A DNA stretch of 64,000 bases from an uncultured Eubacterium sp. (GTDB lineage Bacteria > Bacillota > Clostridia > Lachnospirales > Lachnospiraceae), in NCBI GenBank assembly GCA_947178105.1, contig CAMWXD010000004.1, positions 58,363-122,362 of the forward strand, given 5' to 3'. The position numbers and the translations under genes were made by a program. This document shows positions 31,275-40,240 of this stretch, in pieces (within the stretch, counting starts at the first letter, position 1; the number at the start of each line of letters is the position of its first letter). Below the pieces are notes generated by a model. It was not told the origin of the DNA, made no database searches, and worked only from the letters and a program-made list of their open reading frames with translations.

Positions 31275-31358
31275 TTAGTGAAAATCCAGTGCATTGTCGA
31301 TAGCAATGCAAACGCCAACTCCAAAAGCCAGCCCGATTCCAAACCCGATCCCATTCAT
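31275..31358 (-). CDS. 27-aa glycine-zipper-like hydrophobic micropeptide
   Basis: MNGIGFGIGLAFGVGVCIAIDNALDFH with upstream aaaagggggatg ribosome-binding site. Confidence 0.4.
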   Translation of the reverse strand: MNGIGFGIGLAFGVGVCIAIDNALDFH

Positions 31359-31473
31359 AGCAGCACATCCCCCTTTTTATACTAATGTCGGATATATTAT
31401 CATGATACTGTCATCATCGGTTGCCAGGTATAACTCTTCATGCCACTGTATACCACTCCCTTCACACAGTATG

Positions 31474-31671
31474 TCAGAATACTGTAACCAGGAACACATA
31501 CCCGCCCATATCATACGGCATACGGTCTTTCCGGTAGCTCTCATCCAGGATGCCCACCGTTTCCTTTATCCTGCCCATAACCATTTCTTTCCATACATCT
31601 TCCTTTATGGCATCCGCAATCATTGCTTCCATACAGTCAAGATCCAGCTTGTCCACACTCCTCAGGAACAT
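31474..31671 (-). CDS. 65-aa hypothetical protein overlapping the upstream gene
   Basis: ATG preceded by gaggaggttaaaaacg; MFLRSVDKLDLDCMEAMIADAIKEDVWKEMVMGRIKETV. Confidence 0.45.
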   Translation of the reverse strand: MFLRSVDKLDLDCMEAMIADAIKEDVWKEMVMGRIKETVGILDESYRKDRMPYDMGGYVFLVTVF

Positions 31672-32356
31672 CGTTTTTAACCTCCTCCTGCACTTCTTCT
31701 TTCTTCTTTGTTTCCTTTTTCGCCTTTCCAGCATTCTTTACCAAAGCTTTTGTAAGCTTGTCCATTTCTGTTTTGGCAGGATATTCCGTAAGTGTCCAGG
31801 CACAGCCCGCATACCTCAGCCCTAAGAATAAGATATGCGTCCCTATAAGCTCAATATCCATGCCATCCGCTACAATCTGCCACAGCTTCCTTTTCCCCTG
31901 TGCGCCCGCAAGCCCCTCTAACAGTACCAGCTTGCTTTCATTTGCGCTCTTGTTCGACTGTAAGCTGTTACCCCATCCAATAATTACCTTAGCCTTAGCA
32001 TCCGCACTGGAAAGTATCTTTCGGATATCCGCCAGGTTTTCCTTGTCAACGTTTTTCAAGTCTCCTGCTTTTGGCTTCTGGTATGCCACCATAGAGTACA
32101 GGTTTAGCAAGTGGGCTTTCTTCCACTTCATTTCAAGCATCTTGTTTATTAAATGCTGTGCCGTAGAGTCTATCCTTTCCGCGCTTTTAATGCTGATGGT
32201 AGGGTACAGTTGGATAATGTAGGCTTCCTCCCCATCTTCCATGCCCTTGATTTCCCTTATGGTTTCATACGTGTTTGATTCCGTACCAATCACAGTTGTT
32301 GTCATTGTGGACACTTTCTTTTCCAGCTTCATTTTTGTATGCTCCTTTCCGTTCAT
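31637..32356 (-). CDS. DUF1643-like protein
   Basis: QLYPTISIKSAERIDSTAQHLINKMLEMKWKKAHLLNLYSMVAYQKPK resembles the DUF1643 pattern; family call tentative. Confidence 0.5.
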   Translation of the reverse strand: MNGKEHTKMKLEKKVSTMTTTVIGTESNTYETIREIKGMEDGEEAYIIQLYPTISIKSAERIDSTAQHLINKMLEMKWKKAHLLNLYSMVAYQKPKAGDLKNVDKENLADIRKILSSADAKAKVIIGWGNSLQSNKSANESKLVLLEGLAGAQGKRKLWQIVADGMDIELIGTHILFLGLRYAGCAWTLTEYPAKTEMDKLTKALVKNAGKAKKETKKKEEVQEEVKNDVPEECGQAGS

Positions 32357-32682
32357 CTTCCCAATACTAGCTGCCCCGTACCTTCTAATAATGGCAAATG
32401 GATATGCACCATGCTTCTTCCTCTCCCTTCTATTTGTAAATTTAAAAGAAACAGCAGGCTTCCTTGCTGCTGTTTCTTTATCAAAAAAATAATATATGCT
32501 TTTATTGGGGGTTGAACCATTATTACGGAATGCCTTTCAGGCGGCAGGGAAGTGGCGAAGAAGCGGCAGGAATAATTAGCTGAAATGTTACTGTCAACCG
32601 TGCTTTTTAAAATTCAATGGATTTTTTACATTTTGCCTGTATTTATTATTTTTAACAGAAACCTATCTATCAAACGTCAAAA

Positions 32683-32718
32683 AAAAGACATGTACCTGAT
32701 TGATTGTACATGCCTTTT
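32683..32718 (-). terminator. Hairpin terminator, probably the ancestral tRNA-Pro terminator
   Basis: AAAAAGaCATGTAC..GTACATGcCTTTTT immediately beyond the partial tRNA copy. Confidence 0.6.
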
Positions 32719-32719
32719 T

Positions 32720-32760
32720 GAGTCGATGCGACAGGATTTGAACCTGCGGCCTCTGCGTCC
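32720..32760 (-). repeat. Partial tRNA-Pro 3' end (att-site copy)
   Basis: gagtcgatgcgacaggatttgaacctgcggcctctgcgtcc identical to 36416-36456. Confidence 0.95.
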
Positions 32761-32762
32761 AG

Positions 32763-32933
32763 AACTGTATCAAATCATGTTCTCCAATGTTTCTGTTTGT
32801 TCCTCAAATGGTGTGAAAGCCCCGTAAAATAAGGGTTTGGAGAATACTACGGTTGCAGAATCTTAATTCTGTACAAAAATTGTACATTGCATTTTGGGTA
32901 ACGTTTTGGGTAACATACGGGCAGATATAAGCA
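32763..32933. repeat. Imperfect direct repeat copy A, ends with a GGGTAAC motif pair
   Basis: gaactgtatcaaatcatgttctccaatgttt..acattgcattttgggtaacgttttgggtaacatacgggcagatataagca; matches 33505-33670. Confidence 0.8.
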
Positions 32934-33125
32934 TACAATAAACACTTATAATTTATTTGGAAACACAAGCAGCATTACAAGAACATCTTGGAGCATACAA
33001 AAACACAGTTAATTATATTATAAAAGCTACGACAGAAAAGCGAAATGATAAAGGCTTGAATATGAAACGTAATAGTACAATGGTATCTATCGTTTAACAT
33101 CTTTTTGCATATGATAAAAATAATG

Positions 33126-33417
33126 TTGTATGATGTCAAAAGATGTGCTACAATATATAAGAGTAACCGTGTTATAGGGTGTGTTGACCTCATTCTAAAA
33201 GAATGGGGGTGATGCTTATGAAAAAGAGAAGACGTAGAAATCATATTTCTCTTATGGAATTGCTGACATTTGGCATATTCCTTTTGGCATTGCTTACATT
33301 CGTATTTACGTTTTGTAAGTAGCTATACATAGCAAAAGCCACCCTGATACTTTGGCTAGTGATGGGTGGCATTGCTATTCAACCTGGTCAACCACTTTGT
33401 TGGCGGTTGCTCTTTTT
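33126..33417 (+). other. Candidate type I toxin-antitoxin module
   Basis: Promoter TTGTAT-17-TACAAT (33126-33154), 5' hairpin CATTCT/AGAATG next to the SD, 34-aa ORF, two downstream hairpins, the second followed by a T run. Confidence 0.65.
33218..33322 (+). CDS. Holin-like/TxpA-type small hydrophobic toxin candidate (34 aa)
   Basis: MKKRRRRNHISLMELLTFGIFLLALLTFVFTFCK; upstream GGGGGT ribosome-binding site. Confidence 0.7.
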   Translation: MKKRRRRNHISLMELLTFGIFLLALLTFVFTFCK

Positions 33418-33504
33418 ATGCTTATAATATAACACATCTTTTATTCGTTTGCAAGTTCTTTTTCGGCGCTTTGAAGATTGTCCTGCTGATTACCTAGAAA
33501 AAAC

Positions 33505-33670
33505 AAACTGTACCAAATCATGTTCTCCAACGTTTTTATACGTTTCTCTAACAGTCTGTTCAGTATAACAAAGATTTAAAGAGCCTTAATGTGGCATGTG
33601 TTTAATACTTACGAATTTTCACATTGCATTTTGGGTAACATTTTAGGTGACATCCGGGCAGATATAAGCA
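33505..33670. repeat. Imperfect direct repeat copy B
   Basis: aaactgtaccaaatcatgttctccaacgttt..acattgcattttgggtaacattttaggtgacatccgggcagatataagca. Confidence 0.8.
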
Positions 33671-33682
33671 AATAATAAATGC

Positions 33683-34018
33683 TCAAAGCTTATTCACGGA
33701 GATTATAAAAATACAGACAGCTATATTTTTACTTGGGAAGATGGCACTCTTTACAATCCGAACTACATCACCAAGATTTTTTGTAAGGCAACAAAAGAAT
33801 TTGGCAGACCGGAAATCACACTTCACAATCTTAGACATAGCTGTGCATCCATGCTGATTAATAGAGGATGGGATTTAAAAAAACTGCAATACTGGTTAGG
33901 TCATATGGATACACAAACTACTTTAAATATTTACGCTCATTTCAACCGCTAACGGCTGAATACCAGTGAAAACGACTTGAGCGAAATATCCAACAGGGCA
34001 TCTGATTTATTTGCCTGA
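33683..34018 (+). pseudogene. Tyrosine recombinase (phage-type integrase) C-terminal relic with in-frame stop
   Basis: GDYKNTDSYIFTWEDGTLYNPNYITKIFCKATKEFGRPEITLHNLRHSCASMLINRGWDLKKLQYWLGHMDTQTTLNIYAHFNR*RLNTSENDLSEISNRASDLFA: contains HxLRH and GH..TQTTLNIYAH. Confidence 0.9.
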
Positions 34019-34134
34019 CTGGATTTTGGGTAACGTTTTGGGTAACGTACATAGTCACTATCATAAAGGGCAGATATTAAGCTACCAGACCGCAGTTTCT
34101 TTTTTAGCTTCTTTCCCGTATATCTTATACTTCT

Positions 34135-34245
34135 TCCTGACTAAACAACGTAAGTATAATATCCACTACCTCACTTTCCCTGCCTGACAGATACTCTTTC
34201 AATACATCCCTGCCTTTGTAGATGCGTATGGTTTCCCTGTCCATA
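34135..34245 (-). pseudogene. Fragment of Rpn-family gene
   Basis: Near-identical to 34466-34575 inside the adjacent Rpn gene. Confidence 0.75.
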
Positions 34246-34290
34246 TTAGTAGTAAGACAAAGGATGCATGGAAAAGAAAACCTTTCTCAA

Positions 34291-35150
34291 TTACTGCCAA
34301 TATAGTTCTATTTGTTTCTTCGCATCCATTTCAGACAGCCCATATTTACACTTTAATTTGATCAATACATCTTCCTTTGGTATTCCATAATCCTGTCCAT
34401 CTTCTATCGTTGTCCTGATTGCAGTTTTCTTCTTTTCACTCTGTACATGCATATCCCATATTTCTTCCTGGCTAAACAGCGTAAGCATAATGTCCACTAC
34501 CTCACTTTCCCTACCTGACAAGTATTCTTTCAGCACATCCCTGTCTTTGCAGATACGTATAGCCTCCCGGACTGCCTGTACCGTAAGCCCATACTTCTTT
34601 ACCTGTTCATCAAATACTTTTGTAAAACTTATATACTGGTCAATAATATCTCCCTTTTTCCCATCATAAATCATACGTACTGTCACATTCAGGCAACCTT
34701 CCCCACCCGGAAAAAATTCTTCTGCAAATGATATCGTTTCTGGCCTCGCCTTCCGGCTTCCTGTATAAATCACATAAAGTTCTGGTTCTGGCAGCGTTAC
34801 CTTTTTGCTCCCATAGATATCCTGCCCTGTCCGTATGATATAATCCTGGTAGGATTTTGCAAGATACATGACCACTCTTACAAGTATATTCATCGTCCAT
34901 GTTGACTGCGCTTCAATCAAAAAATTAATTTTTCTTTAAACAAAAACCCCAAGTCATTAAAAATCCCGCCTGCCATGATATTTTCCAGCGTAATGATTTT
35001 TAAGTCTTCCTCCTTCGCACTGGCATCCTCCGGGTGCAGCGCCTGGTACAGTTGGAGCAGGTATCCCTTGTCCCGGAACAGTCTGGTAAATACCGTATCC
35101 TTTGCTGTACGCTTTGGGGGTTTCTGCTGTACTTCCTGCCCTTTCTCCAT
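34291..35150 (-). pseudogene. Rpn family recombination-promoting nuclease-like gene, frameshifted
   Basis: DTVFTRLFRDKGYLLQLYQALHPED..NDLGFLFKEKLIF* / IEAQSTWTMNILVRVVMYLAKSYQDYI; one T lacking in a poly-T tract near 34917-34923. Confidence 0.85.
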
Positions 35151-35254
35151 GCTTTTCTCCTTTGTTATTTTATCTTAGTATATACCAGATCTTATAGAAA
35201 AACAAGCCTCATGGCTGAATAAGCCTTTTATCGCCATGCTTAGGGCACTGCCTC

Positions 35255-35853
35255 TTACAGGCTTTCTATGTATGCGCCTGCATCCCCCTCTTTAAAACGC
35301 TTTCGTTCCTCCTGTTCCTTCCTCAACAGCCCTGCCAGTTCTTCTTCTGTGAGTGGCATAAACTGGATAAATACAAGCTTTCCATACGCTGGGTCAGGAT
35401 AGCCGCTAACAGGTTCCACTGTACTCTGGATACGTGTGCCATGCTCATACTGCATAAAAATAGCCTCCGCATGTAGGGCTACAGCACAAACATGAATGTG
35501 AAATAATTTATAATCCAGGATATATATATATTGCCTGTTATGGGCCCCTGCGTGCTGCTTGTAACCTCTATCAGAAACGCAAGCACTGGCTCTGTAGCCT
35601 GCCCTGCGTAAAAGCGGAATGTATGATGCTCCCTTGTATCTTTGAGAAACACATTCCTTTCCAGTAAGCACCATGTCCCGAGTGTGCGGCACAGCCAGAT
35701 AAAAGCCTTGGCCTACTGTTCCTGTTTGCCTGCCGCTTCTGTTAATACCTCCTTGTCAATTTCAAAATCAGACTGGTAATGCTTTGTGTGCTTCCTAACA
35801 ACCCTTCCCATAAATTCCAAGATGTCCACATTACTAATTTTTATTCCTGCCAT
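35255..35853 (-). pseudogene. Hypothetical gene broken by a nonsense codon and a frameshift
   Basis: MAGIKISNVDILEFMGRVVRKHTKHYQSDFEIDKEVLTEAAGKQEQ*AKAFIWLCRTLGTWCLLERNVFLKDTREHHTFRFYAGQATEPVLAFLIEVTSSTQGPITGNIYI, continuing in another frame as LDYKLFHIHVCAVALHAEAIFMQYEHGT.. Confidence 0.6.
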
Positions 35854-35989
35854 AAAACCTGGCTCCTTTCACTATGTTTTTGCTTTTAAGTAACAAAAAA
35901 GAGCCTTTTTTCCGGCTGGCTCTAAAGTCGTTTTTTGCTTTTTATTGATTTTTCCTACACCTTTTGATGTGCCCCTTTTTCTATTTCTT

Positions 35990-36110
35990 CTATAATCTTC
36001 CTAGCTATATAGCGTAAGCATCATATCTACCGCCCCTCCTGCCTTCTCCATGCTTTTCACCTTTGTTATTTTATCTTAGTATATAGCAACGGATAAGAAA
36101 AACAAGCCCC
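35990..36110 (-). pseudogene. Minimal Rpn relic (C-terminal fragment fused to promoter/start region)
   Basis: agcgtaagcatcatatctacc resembles 34480-34500; ctccatgcttttcacctttgttattttatcttagtatata matches 35147-35188. Confidence 0.6.
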
Positions 36111-36418
36111 TCCTAGCTTATAAGGCAGTACCCTGCCGCCAGGGGACAAAAAGCAGGTCCAACGATTGTTAAATTTTCATGCAGTACAGCCAGGTGCTCC
36201 GGAAAAAATATATATTTTTTCTGTCATACAAGGATTTTGAAAAAGATAAGTGAAAATAAGAAACAATGCGAAACGCTGATAAAACATAGAGATTTTGAAA
36301 AAAATGCGGTCAAAATGCGGTCAAATGAAAAATCAGCCCCATTCTGAGAAGCTGCAAAAAGACAAAAAAAGAACCGGAAACCCTTTAAAATCAACGTTTC
36401 CGGTGCCCCTGCCAAGAG

Positions 36419-36492
36419 TCGATGCGACAGGATTTGAACCTGCGGCCTCTGCGTCCCGAACGCAGCGCTCTACCAAACTGAGCCACGCATCG
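36419..36492 (-). tRNA. tRNA-Pro(CGG)
   Basis: CGATGCGTGGCTCAGTTTGGTAGAGCGCTGCGTTCGGGACGCAGAGGCCGCAGGTTCAAATCCTGTCGCATCGA folds as a cloverleaf; anticodon CGG. Confidence 0.93.
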
Positions 36493-36670
36493 ATCATAAT
36501 TCAAAGTACTAAAACTTATCACCTGAATTATGTTATCACAGATACTGTCCTTTGTCCAGTCATTTTTTATATTTTTTCTAATTTTTTTATATTTATTCTG
36601 GTTGATTTCAAAATACCCTAATTTATTTCAGGTAGTTTGTTAATGACAAGTCCATATGTTTGCTGCGCCT

Positions 36671-38728
36671 TTATTCTGCAAAGTCCTGATCCACCTCTTT
36701 CTGTTCGATATAGGGGATAAAGCTCATTGGCGTCATGTTTTCGTGGATCGATGTCATATAATTGTGCCAGATATGGCCTGGATAGGAAGAGCCTGTCAGG
36801 CCGGGCAGCGTTACGGGCTGGTCGTAGCCGACCCAGATGCTTGTTGTGTAATATCGGGTATATCCTGCAAACCATCCGTCTTTGTTGTCGTTGGTCGTGC
36901 CGGTTTTTCCTGCGCTTGGCATATCGCCCAGGCCTAAGCCTCTTGCAGTGCCTTCTGCCATAACTGTCTGAAGCATATCTGTCATCATGCGTGCGGCATT
37001 GGATTTGTAAATACGTGTGCCCTCTGCCTGTTCTTTTTTAGAGCTTTTCTTTTCGTATTCTTCATTTTCTGACGTGTAGATCAGGTTGCCCTGTGTATCC
37101 TCAATTTTGATGATGCACGTAGGCTCCCTGTAGCAGCCGTCATTTTGCAGTGTGGCAAACCCGGCTGCCATTTCCAGCGGCGATACACCGATGGTAAAGC
37201 CTCCGAGCGCGATCGGGAGCCTTTCGTCTTCTGGATCCAGCCGTGAAAAATTCATAGCTTTTAAATAAGAAAGCCCTGCTACTGGCGTTAACTCGTCAAG
37301 CAGCTTCCAGGCTATTGTATTTTTCGACCTTTTTACTGCATGGCGTACCGTAATCATCCCTTCATACACGCCGTCTGTGTTTGCCGGCCCGTCCTCGATT
37401 GGCTGATCTGCTACCATAGTGTCCGGCGTATATCCGCGCTCAAGAATCGGCGCATAGACAAGCAGCGGCTTGATTGCACTGCCTGGCTGCCGGAAGCTCT
37501 GGTATGCGCGATTTAACGTATAGCCTTCAAAATCCTGTGACCTGCCTCCTACGACCGCTGTTACATACCCGGTTGTGTTATCTATCGTCACTCCTGCGCC
37601 CTGCAATTTGTACACGCCCTCGTCATTGACATCCTGAAATCCTTCCAGTCCGGTATCGATGGCATCTTGCAGTTTTTCCTGCTGGCTCATATTAATGGAA
37701 GTGTAGATACGATAACCAGATGTGTAAAGGCTGCTTTCACATTCACGGTATGCTTTTTTATATTCACGGTTATATTTTTTCTCCTGCTTTTCCGAATCAA
37801 AATAAGACTGGAATTCAAACCCCTGCTGTTTCATTAATGCCCGTACTGCGCAGTAGTTTACATAAGTTTCCACATAATCATTCTTTTTGATCCCTTTCTT
37901 CCGTTTCAGCTTTATTTTTTCTGCTTTGGCTTCTTTGGAGGCTGACAGCGATATGGCTCCCTGTTCATACATGGCTGTAAGCATCCTGTCTCGCCGTCCG
38001 ATCGTATTCTTTTTATGATGCACAGGGTCATACAAGGACGGATTATTTGGGATCGCGCATAAAAATACGATTTGAGACAGATCCAGCTTATCCACATTTT
38101 TGCTGAAATATCCCTGCGCTGCCGCCTGGATGCCATAGTAGCCGTTTCCAAAGTAAATATTATTAATGTAAAATTCCATAATCTGGCTCTTTGTATATTT
38201 TGCTTCCAGGTTGCGTGCAATAAAGATTTCTTCCATCTTTCGTTCCCAGGTGACTTCATTGCTCAAAAAAACCGTCCGGGCTAACTGCTGGGTAATCGTA
38301 CTCCCTCCCTGAGTCACCTCTCCATTTCGAAACATGGCGATCACTGCGCGTAAAATGGCGAGATAGTCCACTCCCTTATGCTTGTAGAATTTCCTGTCTT
38401 CCACTGCGACAAATGCTTTTACTACAATTTCAGGGATGTCTTTATATTCGAGATAATAGGAATCTTTTTCGCCTTTATATGCCTTTAACAGCTTTCCGTC
38501 TGCGCCGTATACAAGCCCGGTCTCACCTTTTCGAAAGATGTTTTTGTTGGATTTTGCCACTAAAAGGTCTGCGTCCTCTTTGAGCTGTGTAATCGTCTGG
38601 GCATAACCTCCTGCAAAGTAATATCCGGTTCCTGCGGCAAGCAGCAGAAGCAGCAAAAGCTGCAATTTAAAGAAAATCCAAAAACCGCGGTACTTTTTTC
38701 TTCTTTTTTTCTGTTTCGCCATGTTCAT
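36671..38728 (-). CDS. Class A penicillin-binding protein (PBP1A family)
   Basis: AFVAVEDRKFYKHKGVDYLAILRA..GGSTITQQLAR (GT51); QPGSAIKP, SKNT, SAGKTGTTND (transpeptidase). Confidence 0.95.
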   Translation of the reverse strand: MNMAKQKKRRKKYRGFWIFFKLQLLLLLLLAAGTGYYFAGGYAQTITQLKEDADLLVAKSNKNIFRKGETGLVYGADGKLLKAYKGEKDSYYLEYKDIPEIVVKAFVAVEDRKFYKHKGVDYLAILRAVIAMFRNGEVTQGGSTITQQLARTVFLSNEVTWERKMEEIFIARNLEAKYTKSQIMEFYINNIYFGNGYYGIQAAAQGYFSKNVDKLDLSQIVFLCAIPNNPSLYDPVHHKKNTIGRRDRMLTAMYEQGAISLSASKEAKAEKIKLKRKKGIKKNDYVETYVNYCAVRALMKQQGFEFQSYFDSEKQEKKYNREYKKAYRECESSLYTSGYRIYTSINMSQQEKLQDAIDTGLEGFQDVNDEGVYKLQGAGVTIDNTTGYVTAVVGGRSQDFEGYTLNRAYQSFRQPGSAIKPLLVYAPILERGYTPDTMVADQPIEDGPANTDGVYEGMITVRHAVKRSKNTIAWKLLDELTPVAGLSYLKAMNFSRLDPEDERLPIALGGFTIGVSPLEMAAGFATLQNDGCYREPTCIIKIEDTQGNLIYTSENEEYEKKSSKKEQAEGTRIYKSNAARMMTDMLQTVMAEGTARGLGLGDMPSAGKTGTTNDNKDGWFAGYTRYYTTSIWVGYDQPVTLPGLTGSSYPGHIWHNYMTSIHENMTPMSFIPYIEQKEVDQDFAE

Positions 38729-38934
38729 TTATCCTCATTTTCTGTATCGTTTTTGTATGTGCCTTTGGACGTCTACAATTATTTTACACATTATGCGCAA
38801 AATTCTCAATAGTACAATATGGCATAAAATGATTTTCAGATTTTCAGATTTTAGTCACAATTTGCTGTTAGGATATGTTATAATTGAATTCTGATTTTGC
38901 AAGGATAAACTACGACTTCACAGGAGGATTTATT

Positions 38935-40002
38935 TTGAAAAAGAAATTTGCGATCTTTTTACTGGCTGCCTGTATGCTCACAGCGTGCGGGAGCAAAGGC
39001 CCGACCACGACCGGCAATGAGCCGATTGAAAATGCCGTCTATACGGACGACTCTGTATCTCTGGCGCCCTATACCGGATTGAAAGCAGAGAAAAAAAATT
39101 ATATTGTGACAGAAAACGCTGTAGACGACCAAATCCATGAAGAGCTGATGGAGTTTGCGGAATATCAGTCTGTTGACCGGCCGGCAAAATCCGGCGATTA
39201 TGTACAGACAGACTTTCAGGCGTCGATTGACGGCTCTGTTGTTATGAAAGAGACCAGCTACGACGTGATTCTCGGTGCACAGGAGTATGGCGAAGCGTTT
39301 GACGAAAAGCTGACCGGTGTTTCTGTCGATGACGAGCTGCATTTTTCATTGGATTACGACTCTGATTTTATGGATGTTGAATGGGCTGGAAAAACAGTTG
39401 ACTTTGAAATTCGTGTCACAGGCATCCAGGAAGAGCTGCTGCCTGACCCTACAGATGCGTTTATCAAAGAAAACACCAGTTACAGCTCCTATGATGAGTT
39501 TGAAGCCGCTATGCGCACTTCCATTACAGACAGCTATGAGCAGGAAAGCACACAGGAGCTTCAGGAAAACCTGCTCCAGCAAGTGATTGACAATTCCAGC
39601 ATCCTGCAATATACCCAAGAAGACTATGAGGCAGCGCGTGAACGGGTTCAAAACACATACGGAGGCTACCTTGAGATTTTTGGTATGGAAAACCTGGAAG
39701 ATGTGTACGAGTTTTTGGATATGACAAAAGAGGATGTCGAGGAAGAAGTTCAAATTACACTTTACCGGACACTGATTGTCAACGCGATTGTAAAGAATGA
39801 ACAGCTTTCCGTCTCTGACGACGAATATGAAGACGGCATCCGCTACTACATGGAGCAGACCGGAGCAGAATCCAAAGAAGAGCTTTTGGAAACCTACGGT
39901 GAAGAGGAGGTTCGCACGACTCTTCTTGAAGATAAGGTGCTGAACTTTTTAGTCAACCATGCCGAAATTACAGAAGTAGAAGCAGAACATGAGGATGAAT
40001 AA
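38935..40002 (+). CDS. Trigger factor-like foldase lipoprotein
   Basis: TTG start after ACAGGAGG; MKKKFAIFLLAACMLTACGS lipobox; FKBP-like DYVQTDFQASIDGSVV..YDVILGAQEYGEAFDEKLTGVSVDDELHFSL and trigger-factor-like C-terminus. Confidence 0.8.
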   Translation: MKKKFAIFLLAACMLTACGSKGPTTTGNEPIENAVYTDDSVSLAPYTGLKAEKKNYIVTENAVDDQIHEELMEFAEYQSVDRPAKSGDYVQTDFQASIDGSVVMKETSYDVILGAQEYGEAFDEKLTGVSVDDELHFSLDYDSDFMDVEWAGKTVDFEIRVTGIQEELLPDPTDAFIKENTSYSSYDEFEAAMRTSITDSYEQESTQELQENLLQQVIDNSSILQYTQEDYEAARERVQNTYGGYLEIFGMENLEDVYEFLDMTKEDVEEEVQITLYRTLIVNAIVKNEQLSVSDDEYEDGIRYYMEQTGAESKEELLETYGEEEVRTTLLEDKVLNFLVNHAEITEVEAEHEDE

Positions 40003-40091
40003 AGCGGAGCCAGCAGCTTGACAAGAATGCCCCAAACTCGCAATCTGCGAATCAAACTACAGCAAAACAAATTATAATCCTATTAAACAAA

Positions 40092-40170
40092 TCTTATTAA
40101 GATAAACAGCCACATGATTTTCTCGTTCCAAGTGATCTAGCTGAGTTACGAACACGCATGTGGCTGTTTT
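40092..40170. terminator. Terminator hairpin between convergent genes
   Basis: AACAGCCACATG..CATGTGGCTGTTTTA. Confidence 0.6.
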
Positions 40171-40240
40171 AATTTCAACTTTAATTGATTAACAATTTAA
40201 TTATCTCTCCCTTATTTTGATATTTTCTGTCCGTTACAGA

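Larger units (their letters stand above)
32720..36456. mobile_element. Decayed tRNA-Pro-targeted integrative element (compound remnant)
   Basis: Bounded by 41-bp direct repeats of the tRNA 3' end; contains an integrase relic, TA-like module and broken genes. Confidence 0.75.

Noticed and set aside
32975-33244. 89-aa minus-strand ORF in the tRNA-Pro relic
   Set aside because: No ribosome-binding site seen; overlaps the promoter and 5' part of the better-supported toxin module on the other strand
36224-36621. Small ORFs around tRNA-Pro
   Set aside because: They cross the tRNA gene or its AT-rich flanks and lack coding features
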